Shown: positions 11,643 through 23,870, numbered from the stretch's first letter. The stretch is 33,375 bases of DNA from Entrophospora sp. SA101 (GCA_958430865.1 CAUDNR010004627.1:7762-41136), one strand, 5' to 3'. Notes: generated from the letters alone by a model not told the origin. Made by a program: numbers and translations.

Positions 11643-13111
11643 TTTCTTATTTCTGAAAAATTTTTAAATTATTGTTCGATCATCATTATGCTCTCGCAAA
11701 CTTCATAGTATTACTAGTATTACTAGTACTAGTATAGATAGATTACTGCCGCAGCTGGAAAATAAATTTTTTAGGTCAATTAATTTATATTAATATATTT
11801 AGTGTGGGGTCAATTATATGGGTCAAAATTCATTATATACATCAAAAAAGGTTGGTTAGTGCTAGGTTTAATTGGTCAACGATTTATTAGGGATCCAAAA
11901 ATTTTGTGCAACAAATTTTTTTCTATAAAAAAATCATAAATTATAAAAATCAGTGAATTATTATAATCAGTGAATTATTATAATCAGTTGATCAGTTAAA
12001 TCAATTGATTGGTAAATTTTAATTTCGTTACGGTAGACAATTTCAAAATTTTAAATGTTAGTATACATTATGGGTCAGATTGTGTAAATTATTGCTCCCA
12101 CAATATAAATATAGGTACAGTGACTGGAACTTTAGCGAAATATTGTGTTGCACGACTAGTGCGTAAAGAACAAAAAATAAATTAACGTACAGTCAACCAC
12201 AGGGATGATAAAGAGCACTAGATGATTATTTACAAATCAAGGAATGTTTCGTTGCAGCCGAATTTTTTATCTCTAGACAGATTTATAAATTAGTAATCTT
12301 ATAAAAGTTTGCCACCTATTATTAATAAGTATTAGTACAGTAAAAAGATACCTTTTAAATTATTTTCTAAAAAATATTTTTCCCACTCAAAATACAGAGG
12401 TATTACAATCATTTTTTAAAGGTAGGAAAGGCATGCAATCATTGTCGTTATCTGTTCGCTACAAAGTAATTTTAATCTTTAACAAGTATCAATCAATCAA
12501 AGAACTTAACCAAACTAACGACTTAAAGGTTTGTTTATATATCACTAACGTGCTCGATAATGATTGTACAAGTCTAATTTAACAATCTCATTATATAGGC
12601 AGACGACATATTTTTTTAAAATATTATTATAGAGACATTTATTCATTCATTAAATTCGAAAGTCTTTAGGTATAAGCCACTAATTTTTGAACAAAGTTAA
12701 AAATCTAAACAAGGTAAAACATAATAGACATGGATGACTTGTATAATACGTATAGTTCTGAATTTTGCGAGTAATAACAAACCATTCCATATTTGGAAAC
12801 ATAAAAATAAAGATATCTATTTAAAATGTAATATTTTTGATACGCGATTGTAATATTAATTAATATTATGAATATTAAATATATACAAAATAGTTTTGTT
12901 ATTATATGTATAAAAATAATTCGGATAAATTCTAAAACCTAAAAATTTTCGAATTTGATTATAAAGAATTATAAAGAATTATTTTTCTTTGTTTTCTTTT
13001 ATTTTCGATTTCAACGTGGAACGTGTGAATTCATTACACATGGCATTCTTTTATGTACATTTCGAAAAGTTAGAATATTTCAATTGAAAAAAAGAAAACG
13101 TTTAATTAAAA

Positions 13112-13188
13112 AGTAATGTCAAATTTGTTTCATGTATATTAAATAAATTTTAATTTATTTGGAAAATAATTTACCATTCATCAATAAT
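13112..13188. repeat. 77-bp segment present inverted at 33299-33375
   Basis: The sequence from 'agtaatgtcaaatttg' to 'ccattcatcaataat' is the exact reverse complement of the last 77 bases of the window. The other copy runs off the window end, so the true repeat is longer on that side. Confidence 0.85.
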
Positions 13189-13244
13189 ATGTACCAAAAA
13201 GTCAACATTTACCATTCATCAATAATATGTACCAAAAAGTCAAC
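13169..13244. repeat. 38-bp perfect tandem duplication
   Basis: Two identical 38-bp units, 13169-13206 and 13207-13244, each beginning 'atttaccattcatcaata' and ending 'accaaaaagtcaac'. The first unit overlaps the 77-bp segment that recurs inverted at the window end. Confidence 0.9.
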
Positions 13245-13586
13245 ATGGTAGTACAAAAATTTAAATCTGGTAGATGATCGATTGTAATACAAATTTTGTT
13301 TAAACAATCATCAAATTTATAATTCATAAAAAAAAAATTTATAAAGGTGTGAAATGAATTTTTTTTTTTACATTTTGCCTTTATCTTTTTTTTTTCAAAA
13401 TTTTATTATTATTAAATACAAAAAAAACTTTAACTTTCTTTCGGTAGAATTGTTATACCATATAAATATATAAATATAAATAGATTAATAGATAGAAGAG
13501 AAATCAATATATTAATTATTTAATCACTTAATTATTACAATTAATAATTCAATAATTCAATAATTCGAAATAAAAAAAATACTAAT

Positions 13587-15706
<2,120 letters not shown>

Positions 15707-15710
15707 TAAT

Positions 15711-15715
<5 letters not shown>

Positions 15716-15748
<33 letters not shown>
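15716..15748. repeat. (TAA)n microsatellite
   Basis: Uninterrupted trinucleotide run just after the kinase stop codon, within the presumed 3' UTR. Confidence 0.85.
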
Positions 15749-15749
<1 letters not shown>

Positions 15750-15776
15750 TTAATGATAATAATTATAATTATAATT

Positions 15777-15867
15777 TAGGCGGATACCGTAAGGGGCACA
15801 TAGGTTTGGTGTTTTAATAGTGTGTACCCCCTCAACGGTATTCACGGTATCCGTGATATAAACCTAG
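15777..15867. repeat. Imperfect palindromic element downstream of STK32-like gene
   Basis: The 10-bp arms cggataccgt (15781-15790) and acggtatccg (15844-15853) are perfect inverse complements. Further inside, 'aaggggcaca' can pair loosely with 'tgtgtacccc', and the right arm holds an extra 'acggta' repeat. The flanks carry 'tagg' and 'ccta'. The element is GC-richer than its surroundings. It could be a small MITE or a hairpin in the 3' UTR. Confidence 0.55.
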
Positions 15868-17750
15868 TTATAATAAATAATAATATGTAGATATTTATTT
15901 TATTTATTTATTTATTGACATTTTAATGGTTTTCATTTCAGAAACTTTTTTTGTATAATTGTTTTTTTTTATTATAAACAGTATAAAATTTTAATATACT
16001 GTATATGTACAAATATTTTTTTTAATAAGATTATTTAAAGTTAAGGTTTAAAATTAGTTTTTTTAAGATTTATTATATGTTAGATTTAGACAGAACATGA
16101 AAAACATAATAAAAATTTTAAAAATTTATATTATTGAATTCTTTAATACACTTTCAGATTAAGTCCATGGATTTTTTTTTTTTGGAGATTGAATAAAATT
16201 GTCAAAAATGTAATTATTCTTAGTCAAGCAACTCCCAATCCTTCTTAGTACGAGATTGCAACACAGAAATTCCATCCATTTATATTTTCCTCTCCCTTCT
16301 ATAAGATGTTTTATGACTTTCTAACTTCCAAAGTATTAAAAAATCATTTAGATGTTGTCACAAGATCACATACCTTTATCCTCAACAATTTTATCAATCG
16401 ATTAATTGATGCAAAGAAAGGTCTCTCCAGATGAAAAACATTGAATTAAAGCTTTATTTTTAAGATTGATCATCTTACGTACATGAGATCAAAAACCCAC
16501 CACGATTAAGTTGATTGACTGCAAATAAGTTATTATTATATGTAATATTTTTTTTTCAAAAAGCCGGCTCACTCCTCTAGTACTGATGTATTCAATACGA
16601 ACACTGTTTGAATCCACAGAAATTCGCGTTATGTGTCTGATAGAAAAAATCTCAAAATATAAAAAAATTTTATATAATAACTCTTATTTTTGAGATTTTA
16701 AAAAATAATGAGAATTCTGTTTTTTCTAATTATCAAAATAGTAATTAGTTCTTTATGAATTAAGCCCATTACATACATATGCTAGGATAAATAATATAGC
16801 CTTTGGGAAATAAAAAATATTATATACGTTGATGGTTTTAATTATAAGGAAAAGAAAAGGATATCTCTACGAAACACTAACTAACCATTTACGAGCATAA
16901 CTCCTTTTGTCTAATATAAATAAATATTGCGTTGTCAAAATAATATTTGTTCATCAGCACATCCGATAACAACTGTTGTTTTGTTCTTATGTGTAGTATG
17001 GACGCGTTCGGTGCTCTTAATGGCTTATTATCACGCGGATTTAAATATTATCGAGCTAAACATAATTTATAGATATTCAAACCAGAGAAACAGATGAATA
17101 TGATAAATATAAATAATTACACACTATTTTACTATGTCTGTCTATATTCACCTTGATAATGTTCCGATTAACAAGTTATTACATACCAAAATATAAACTC
17201 ACAAAAATCATAGATTTCAAGAAACAACTCGATTAACTCGTTGGTGGTATATTCGGTGAATAGGATCTCGACCGGGAGTGTCATATAATTTTCTTACCAG
17301 CGTGTTTTGACACAATCTAAACCCGCGAAAAATATGAGAATCACATGAGCATAAAATCCAAAGAAATATAAATACCAGCAACTTGTAGACCTACGATTCC
17401 AAACTCCGAGGTAAGGCCACGCCTTTTGTGAGCCTGTATTATATTCCCTCAAAAGTTTCACATAATCATTATTTTTTTATTTTTAACAACGTAATCTTGT
17501 TCATAATGACCTTTATGGTAACACGAGGGAGTCGTGCATTGTAAATGGTTTGAAATTGTTTATGTGATTATGTTTTGTATTGCATATATTATACAATTTT
17601 AAATCAATAAAATGAATGTCACGACAAATCCACAAACTTTCAAGGTGCATCAATTCTAGTCAATACCATCGGATGACATTTCTAACGTTGCATCAGGTTC
17701 AACCCAGGGTTGGAAATAGACCGGTTCATTGATCCAATGGACCAGTATCA
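15868..17750. other. Intergenic, no supported gene
   Basis: AT-rich sequence with long A/T runs. Small ATG-started frames exist, for example a 24-codon one at 16998-17072, but none has support. From about 17210 the base composition is more balanced, which may reflect an old coding or transposon remnant leading into the 573-bp repeat. No family was recognised. Confidence 0.4.
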
Positions 17751-18323
17751 TGGCTGACCCTGCTTCAAACCAAAAGCTTTTCTCAACACCAGGCGGCGGT
17801 GACTTTTCTTCGTTTTTCAGTACTGTGTTCCAATTTATTTTGAAATCCCTTCAATACTAATAAACGACAACATAACACATACTGGGAAACACCGCAATGA
17901 AAATCTAAAAAGAATGTTGGCCGCTTACCAAGTAAGGCGAGCCGTTTTCTGTTTGATAGTGTCTTCAGAACAAGCATCAAATACAGGCGGAAATATGACC
18001 TCCGTTAATCTCCCTCCGATGATTTTCTTCAACATAAGACGGGTTCTCCCAAACCGCGTGTGATATAAGTGGATCGTCCCACGATATAGAACCTCTATCT
18101 ACGGCGGAAACATTATGAGCTAGTTCTTCGTACATTCGAAAACTATATTCATCATTGCCGGCGACCTTGATGCATGATGAGGACAATAGTCAATAATGAT
18201 AAGGCATATATTCTGATAAAGTAACAGATAATAAGTATACAGGTTATTACCAATAGCCTTCTCATCTACTCGTTTTTCTACTTAATTGGGATGATATCAT
18301 TGTATTCTTTAGCCATTCATTAT
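17751..18323. repeat. 573-bp perfect direct repeat, copy 1
   Basis: Identical base for base to 32731-33303 (offset 14980) by line-by-line reading. No target-site duplication or terminal inverted repeat was seen at the ends. On the plus strand it starts inside a reading frame (L-A-D-P-A-S-N-Q-K...S-L-Q-Y-stop) with C-ending, well-used codons. In this copy the flank supplies an ATG at 17750, giving a 36-aa frame to 17860. On the minus strand there are open stretches of 65 and 69 codons with ordinary codon usage (W-D-D-P-L-I-S-H-A-V-W-E-N-P-S-Y) that I do not recognise. Confidence 0.95.
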
Positions 18324-19020
18324 AACAAAAGTAACTCATTAGTCTAAACACTTGTAAGGTATAAAATATTATATAACTGCCATCGGACGACCATTACCTT
18401 TCGTATCATTCCAAGTCATATTAAAGCACTCACATCGTCAAATCCGTTATCTGCCTGTAATTGAGCTTCTGTTATATAATTAAGATGGTAAGTCTAACAT
18501 TAAATATATGACTCAATCAGATAATTATACGATTAAGGAACAGTTTTGTATAAGAAAGAGGTCCCCAGTTGCAGCCATTAATGCTGTATCGTAAGGCATC
18601 TATATACTCATCATAACAGGCATAACTCTTGCTTCCAAGCTCTTCCGTATGTAGTACATACCCCAATACCCAAGTTTGATCACCATCAACTTACCTTCAA
18701 ATAAGATCAAAAAGTTTGTATTTTCGTTTGATGTATTCAGAATCTTCACCAGCAACTTCACGAGCTTCAAGTTTCACGACTACTTATCTTACTGTTACGT
18801 GATATAGCACAAATCGCAGTGATTGATCCGCGACACGTATGGCGTCATTTAACTTATTTTTCAAAACAGTGCTGGGAATTGATTTTATAGGAGGAATATA
18901 GCTTGAATATTTATATTGAAATGTTTGATATACTGTTTGTGCGATGTTGGTTAATTTATTTTTTTGGTTTCTCAAAATTATGAAAAGAATGGAAAGCCAA
19001 TGGTGCAATTACAAAAGAAG
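18324..19020 (-). pseudogene. Coding-like remnants, family not recognised
   Basis: Minus-strand reading shows pieces with coding-like composition. One is K-L-E-A-R-E-V-A-G-E-D-S-E-Y-I-K-R-K-Y (about 18775-18700). After in-frame stops, the same frame resumes as V-D-G-D-Q-T-W-V-L-G-Y-V and S-Y-A-C-Y-D-E-Y-I-D-A-L-R-Y (about 18690-18570). A piece further down reads A-Q-L-Q-A-D-N-G-F-D-D (about 18465-18430). The minus-strand frames inside the adjoining 573-bp repeat may be the continuation. It could be a decayed or unrecognised multi-intron gene. No domain was identified. Confidence 0.35.
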
Positions 19021-20101
19021 AACGACAATATTTACTGATCCTGTAGGATATATAGAATCAATCGTTGTTGCAAAAGATAACCAAATGCCCTTATGTTATG
19101 TTACATGATGCAAGGACTTCATGTAACTCATCCTGTGTATGTCGAACTATAGAGCAGTCAGAGAAAAATGACTTTGCTTGTAGTAAGTTAATCTGTTTTT
19201 GTTAAAATATTATTATATCATCCTGACAACAATGAGGCCTTCCAGATAGTTTAAATGATTTTTGGAAGTTTCTTATTTCTATATCGTTAAAGTCAACAGA
19301 AAATCAATTGAGTTATATATACAATGATTCACCAATTTCATGGAACAGCTTTCTGTACATTCTTGGAAAACATTCTAGACATATGGTCTTGTTTATTGAC
19401 GACTATATTGAATTAAGGAAAATATTAAATATAGCCTTCTGGAGCTCATTTAATTTATTAACCAACAATAAAATAAGTTATTCACTCCATAATTGTTATT
19501 GTGAAATTTAGCATTCTTAATTTGAATCCAAATCAAGTCTAAATGTAGTACATTTCTGGCATAATAAAGCATTGATGCTTGTATGTTTGAAGAATAACAA
19601 AATTAGATGATAATGGTTAATATGATGCAATCTTTATATTGAGTATTTGTGATGTTCATTAAAAATTTTGTATACAATAGGAATTAGTAATCTAACCCAT
19701 ATGGGTTTCATGAATAATAATAATGCGAGTACAAAATATTTTTCCCGGTTCCGAAACTGTTTTTTTTTCTCCTGAAACGTCATATTAAAGTTATATATTG
19801 TTTATTCATAGCAAATAGTATTATTCGATTGTTTAAATTTTGTCTATAATAATAATAAGCCTAATTTGAGTATTGTTAAGAACGGTTAATTATTGTTTGT
19901 CCAATATTTCTAATATTTTTAGAATTGAATTAAAGACAAAAAATTCTTATAAATATGCAATCTTTCTTCGTCTCAAAATTTTTTTCCAACACAAAAAACC
20001 AAAACAAAAATAAAAAATCAAACAAAATATCTCTTGAAGAGTAAAAACAAAAGAAAAAACAACATTTAAATTTTAAAACGAATTTACAAAAATCTACAAA
20101 A
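19021..20101. other. Upstream region of CaaX peptide gene 1; no other gene seen
   Basis: AT-rich, with a 67-codon frame at 19308-19511 that lacks support. From about 19935 onward the sequence aligns with the region before the second peptide gene (22545-22684). Confidence 0.45.
19948..19956 (+). promoter_or_regulatory. TATA box of CaaX peptide gene 1
   Basis: TATAAATAT within 'cttataaatatgcaatctttcttcgtctc', about 150 bp before the ATG. The same string, with one change near the TATA box, precedes gene 2 at 22554-22582. The shared pyrimidine-rich block after it probably marks the transcription start and leader. Confidence 0.6.
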
Positions 20102-20209
20102 ATGAAATCAACTCAAGCCATCGCTCAAACTATCGTCAGCTCAGCCACCATTTCAAAAGGTGCCACTGAAAAACCTGAAAATGCTACAAACCATTGCTCT
20201 ATAATGTAA
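20102..20209 (+). CDS. Small CaaX-motif peptide gene 1 (35 aa, ends CSIM)
   Basis: A single-exon 35-codon frame. It begins M-K-S-T-Q-A-I-A-Q-T-I-V and ends in K-P-E-N-A-T-N-H-C-S-I-M. The last four residues are a CaaX box, and terminal Met is the type preferred by farnesyltransferase, so the product is predicted to be farnesylated, trimmed and carboxymethylated. There is no signal peptide, no membrane segment and no other domain. Codons are biased to GCC, ATC, GTC and AGC in an AT-rich setting, which suggests high expression. A second copy at 22685 differs at six positions, all third codon positions, giving only Glu23 to Asp. Size and layout resemble fungal lipopeptide pheromone precursors such as a-factor (36 aa). 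That function is inference; another prenylated membrane-anchored peptide is possible. Confidence 0.8.
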   Translation: MKSTQAIAQTIVSSATISKGATEKPENATNHCSIM

Positions 20210-21053
20210 AGAAAAAAATACCGAAGCAATTAAAAAAAAAACGGAAAACTCTACAAATTCAAATAATTTTCATTGTTTATTTTTGATTTTAATTAATTAC
20301 TTGTTTATATTATTAATTGTGTAATGTGTAAATTTAATTTTTAATATTAATCGTCATAATGTATTTTTATATTTTTAGTAATTTTTCAAAATAAAATAAA
20401 ATATTAATTAAAAATAATTTAAAAACATGTACACACACTCGGAACTCGATAAAATGAATTTTTGTTATAGCGAAGCTTTTCTAGTTTACCTATTATAACA
20501 AAAATCAACGATATTCCTATTGTTTCACTTTTAATGTTCAAGACAATCATTGTTTATTTTGTATAATTTTATAAATGATTTACATATGTTTACTGCATTA
20601 AAAAGAAAGAGAGAAATGTGTGTTCTAAAACAATCGAAACCTACTCCAACGAACAAAGACATGTTAAAATTCATTATAAGTGGTATTTTATTATATAAAA
20701 GTTCGCTAGCACGTCAACATAGTATAGACAAATATATAAATTTTGATGTATACCTTTTTTTAAACTGAATTTTTATCAAAGACTACTTAATGAAATAAAT
20801 GTTTGATAAAACGATGCTTTTGAGCTCAAAACAATTACATCGGTTTAACGAGTTCCAACTGTAAAAGTTGGGAACCACAACAGTTCAATTATTATTACTC
20901 TGTAAATAGCGATATCAAAATCCTTTAGATTTCCTAAACTTTTGCATATAATTTTCTTGATAACCTTTTTTAATGAACCATCACCCGAATTTATATGAAT
21001 TTAATATAGCTCGATAATATCACGCTTGATTAATATAAATATTTTGGGGAGAG
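20210..21053. other. Intergenic between the peptide genes, no supported gene
   Basis: The first 50 bases after the stop resemble the 3' flank of gene 2 ('taaagaaaa..taccgaagcaatt' against 'taaagaaaatatcgag...gaagcaattt'). Beyond that the sequence is AT-rich and holds a 72-codon frame (20550-20768) without coding signature. Confidence 0.45.
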
Positions 21054-21220
21054 CACTGGTAGAAAAATGTAATTCACAAAGAATTCACATAGTGAAGACA
21101 CCGAGTATAACATAGTTTTACTAATATTTCACTAGTATTTGTAAAAATATTGTAAAACGGTTGTTATACTCGATGCTTTCACTATGTGAAATTTCGTGAA
21201 TTACTTTTTTTCTACCAGCG
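21054..21220. mobile_element. MITE with long terminal inverted repeats, CACTA-like
   Basis: The left end 'cactggtagaaaaa' and right end 'tttttctaccagcg' form terminal inverted repeats that stay alignable for about 55-60 bp, including 'tcacatagtgaa' and 'cgagtataaca'. The element is 167 bp and encodes nothing. It is flanked by GAG on both sides (21051-21053 and 21221-21223), a plausible 3-bp target-site duplication. The CACT start and 3-bp duplication fit the CACTA/EnSpm group; this classification is inference. It lies between the two CaaX peptide genes. Confidence 0.8.
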
Positions 21221-21879
21221 GAGGGTTGGATTATTGAAGCCGTCAAGAATGATACATTTTAGAGTAAAGTTGTAATGTCCAACTATTTGCACTATAAAAA
21301 TAGATAGTAGCCGTTTGTTAACATATTGATACTCCAACCCGATATAAATTTGGCTTGGTGGTATATTGTGTGTTGGAGAAGTAACAAAATAACAATTCCA
21401 ACTTTTTCTTTTTCTTAACATTTATTGTTGGTCTTTGTTTTGAAATTGTTACTTGGACTGGATTACACACATATTTTATAAAATTAAAATTTTCTTTTGT
21501 AAATGCACAATGTCTCGTTAAGGAATTTAATGTTTTATCTGATGGACCAAGTGGTTATAATGATGAGTTACTTGCAAGAGTTATAATAATTTGTCATACA
21601 GTAAATTTTTTGAATATGATGAATTTATTCATCAATTGTTACTTTCTAGTATTATTGCCATATAAGGACTGATATAAACTACATATAAGCAAAAAACCGG
21701 GATTTTATGAAATTCCATTCGGAGATGCATAATGTTACATTAAGGAATACAAGAACGTGAGAAAAGGCAGTAAAGCAACCTCATTTACGATAAGTATTGG
21801 AAGAGCATTAAGAGGAATAGACGTTCATAATTATTAAAAGACGGAGAGAAAGAAAGATGGAAGCTTTGACGATCAAAAA
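21221..21879. other. Intergenic, coding-like patch only
   Basis: A short open stretch at about 21507-21600 (+) reads C-L-V-K-E-F-N-V-L-S-D-G-P-S-G-Y-N-D-E-L-L-A with natural codon use, but it has no start, splice sites or recognised family. It may be a gene fragment. The rest is AT-rich. Confidence 0.35.
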
Positions 21880-22070
21880 CTATTTTTGAACTCATAATTA
21901 TGATTAGCCAATAAATGCAGTTGCTTTGTATTTCAATTATTATTTGATTTTGTTTTGAAACAAATAAAGGGAAGTTACATTTGTTGCATTGTTTGTTATT
22001 CACCATTACTATTTTTATCAAAGTAATTAAACTTTATAGTATTATATTAACATTAAACAATATTAAGCAT
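21880..22070. repeat. Diverged direct repeat upstream of peptide gene 2, unit 1
   Basis: This block pairs with 22148-22260 (first half, 'aactatttttg...gattggc/gattagcc...aaat.cagt') and with 22381-22499 (second half, 'aaacaaataaagggaagtt.catttgttgcattgtttg' through 'attaaacaatattaagcat'). The local duplication sits just upstream of the second CaaX gene. Confidence 0.6.
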
Positions 22071-22147
22071 CTCGGTATTGTCAAAAAGTTAACGAGTGAA
22101 TAAAAGGCTAGACATCCAATCATAAAAAGACAAAGCAAAATAGAATT

Positions 22148-22499
22148 TTGAACTATTTTTGGTGTCAGGATTGTGATTGGCTGAATAAATTCAGTGGCTT
22201 CGTAACCAGGACCGATTTCGATTATTATTATTATTATTATTATATTATTATGGAATTTTTTCCATAAACGGGAATAACTATAATAGAATGAATAGTCGTT
22301 CATCACATATTAATGTGACGCCACCTGATCATAACTCGCAAACAAATCACGCGATTTTCATATTGCTAGCTGCATTATTTTATTTTTTGAATTCGTTTGA
22401 AACGAATAAAGGGAAGTTGCATTTTGTTGCATTGTTTGCTATTCATTATTACTACTTTTATCAAAGAAATTAAACTTTATATTAAACAATATTAAGCAT
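22148..22499. repeat. Diverged direct repeat upstream of peptide gene 2, unit 2
   Basis: Second unit of the duplication described at 21880-22070. It carries an (ATT)n microsatellite at about 22220-22250 and ends with 'aaacaatattaagcat' immediately before the promoter of the second peptide gene. ORFs here follow the repeat and have no coding signature. Confidence 0.55.
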
Positions 22500-22555
22500 T
22501 TTTTTAGTGTTATTGAAAAGTTTGTCTAAATAATATTATTCAAAGAAAAATTTCT

Positions 22556-22564
22556 TATAAATAT
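22556..22564 (+). promoter_or_regulatory. TATA box of CaaX peptide gene 2
   Basis: TATAAATAT, about 120 bp upstream of the ATG. The following 'caatctttcttcgtctcaa', 'ttttttccaacacaaaaaa' and 'ctcttgaagagtaaaaa' blocks are shared with gene 1, so promoter and leader were duplicated with the coding sequence. Confidence 0.6.
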
Positions 22565-22684
22565 ACAATCTTTCTTCGTCTCAATTTTTTTTCCAACACA
22601 AAAAAACAAAAAAACAAAAATAAAAAATAAAATTAAATACACTCTTGAAGAGTAAAAAATATAAAAAAACAAATTTTTACAAAA

Positions 22685-22792
22685 ATGAAATCAACTCAAG
22701 CCATCGCTCAAACTATCGTCAGCTCGGCCACCATCTCAAAAGGTGCCACCGACAAACCTGAAAATGCTACAAACCACTGCTCTATCATGTAA
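22685..22792 (+). CDS. Small CaaX-motif peptide gene 2 (35 aa, ends CSIM)
   Basis: Paralogue of the gene at 20102, same strand, about 2.58 kb downstream, also intronless. The protein is identical apart from Asp23 in place of Glu23. The six differing codons are Ser14 TCA/TCG, Ile17 ATT/ATC, Thr22 ACT/ACC, residue 23 GAA/GAC, His31 CAT/CAC and Ile34 ATA/ATC; this copy ends in G or C at every one. The C-terminal C-S-I-M is retained. The Cys sits four residues from the end as required for prenylation, and the N-terminal part would be a cleavable or surface-exposed pro-segment if this is a pheromone-like precursor. No receptor, prenyltransferase or protease gene is visible in the window. Confidence 0.8.
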   Translation: MKSTQAIAQTIVSSATISKGATDKPENATNHCSIM

Positions 22793-23570
22793 AGAAAATA
22801 TCGAGACAAAAAAATCGAAGCAATTTAAAAAAAAATCAAAAAATATTGTATATTATTTTATAGTAAAAAATTTGTTCATTTTATATTTTAATGTATTTAA
22901 TTTTTAATTTATTTATTTTTATTTATTTTTTATTTAATTTTGTATTTTAAATAAAAAATAAATTTTATTATTATTATATAAATAATTTGCAACAAAGTAA
23001 ACAAGCGGCGTTGAAAAATTGCTCAAACGCCCGCCTATTGGTAATAGTAATAATTTCTGCTACATTATTGCAAGTAACAACTTTAGCCCATTCATATAGG
23101 CAATTTTAATGCCTTTATTGAACCTAAACTCTATTAAAAGACTATTTGTTATTGCATTTTGCTAAAATTCCTTTATTAGTAAAAATTTGGCGTGTATAAA
23201 CATAGTAATAGACTGACTATGTAAGTTCGAATTTTACTATAATGCAGATTATCCAAATTTTATCACCCTATAGATCTTTTATATAATCAATTTCTTTACC
23301 TGAGTCTTCTATCACTTGATGCATATTCTAAATTTTTATTCAATTTGTTATTTGACCTTGTTTTTTTTAATATTTCTAACTTTTCCCTCATGTGCGCGGT
23401 TTGCATTTTTTAATAATTTGTTATAGTCACGTGTTTAAAATATCCTTTACTAAATAAGAAAAGAACATCATGAGCCAAATTTCATTTTTTGATATATATC
23501 AAAAATAATCTTTCGGCCATTTCTGAAGGACTAAGATTACCAATAGCACTGATTTTTAAAGCAACAGCAC
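22793..23570. other. Intergenic, no supported gene
   Basis: The 3' flank of peptide gene 2 has several AATAAA-like sites at about 22950-22970 and then AT-rich DNA without a coding signature. On the minus strand, 23590-23500 continues the gene remnant listed next in another frame. Confidence 0.4.
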
Positions 23571-23870
23571 ATGCAACTAGTGAAGGTGAGAGATTTGTAC
23601 CAGATAATTCACATTGTACGAGGCCAAGGGAATATCTTTAATGTCAACGTAAAGGTCCAAAATTTGAAAAATCAGTAATTGAACACTTGACTTTTCAATT
23701 GCACCCACTGTAATTGCTATTGGTACACTTGCATGTGAGATCCCGCAAGCATCTTGAGCATCAAATCTCTTATGTTTCATTGAATAATGAACGATCCATC
23801 CTATTCCAAGGTCTAATTCTTCTACAAATACGTTCATAACATCTTTATGGGGTCTAATAAACAAAAACAA
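23500..23870 (-). pseudogene. Gene remnant, family not recognised, probable frameshift
   Basis: A minus-strand frame from about 23853 reads H-K-D-V-M-N-V-F-V-E-E-L-D-L-G-I-G-W-I-V-H-Y and on to V-D-I-K-D-I-P-L, with natural codon use. A 'tttattag' just before it could be a splice acceptor. Near 23625 the frame must shift by one base to continue into L-V-Q-C-E-L-S-G-T-N-L-S-P-S-L-V-A-C and then I-G-N-L-S-P-S-E-M-A-E-R-L, which looks like the true continuation. A single-base indel or a missed intron would explain this. No domain was recognised. Confidence 0.45.

Larger units (their letters stand above)
11643..13586. other. Divergent intergenic region upstream of HSD10-like and STK32-like genes
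   Basis: No supported ORF. It holds a 17-bp tandem duplication 'cagtgaattattataat' (11951-11967, 11968-11984), a palindromic 'attactagtattactagtactagta' patch near 11707, and the 38-bp tandem pair at 13169-13244. TATA-like 'ataaatatataaatataaata' at about 13462-13482 sits roughly 110 bp before the kinase ATG. Confidence 0.45.

Noticed and set aside
16998..17072. 24-residue ORF (M-D-A-F-G-A-L-N-G-L-L-S) considered as another small peptide gene
   Set aside because: No CaaX box, no duplicate, no conserved leader; short frames like this occur by chance.
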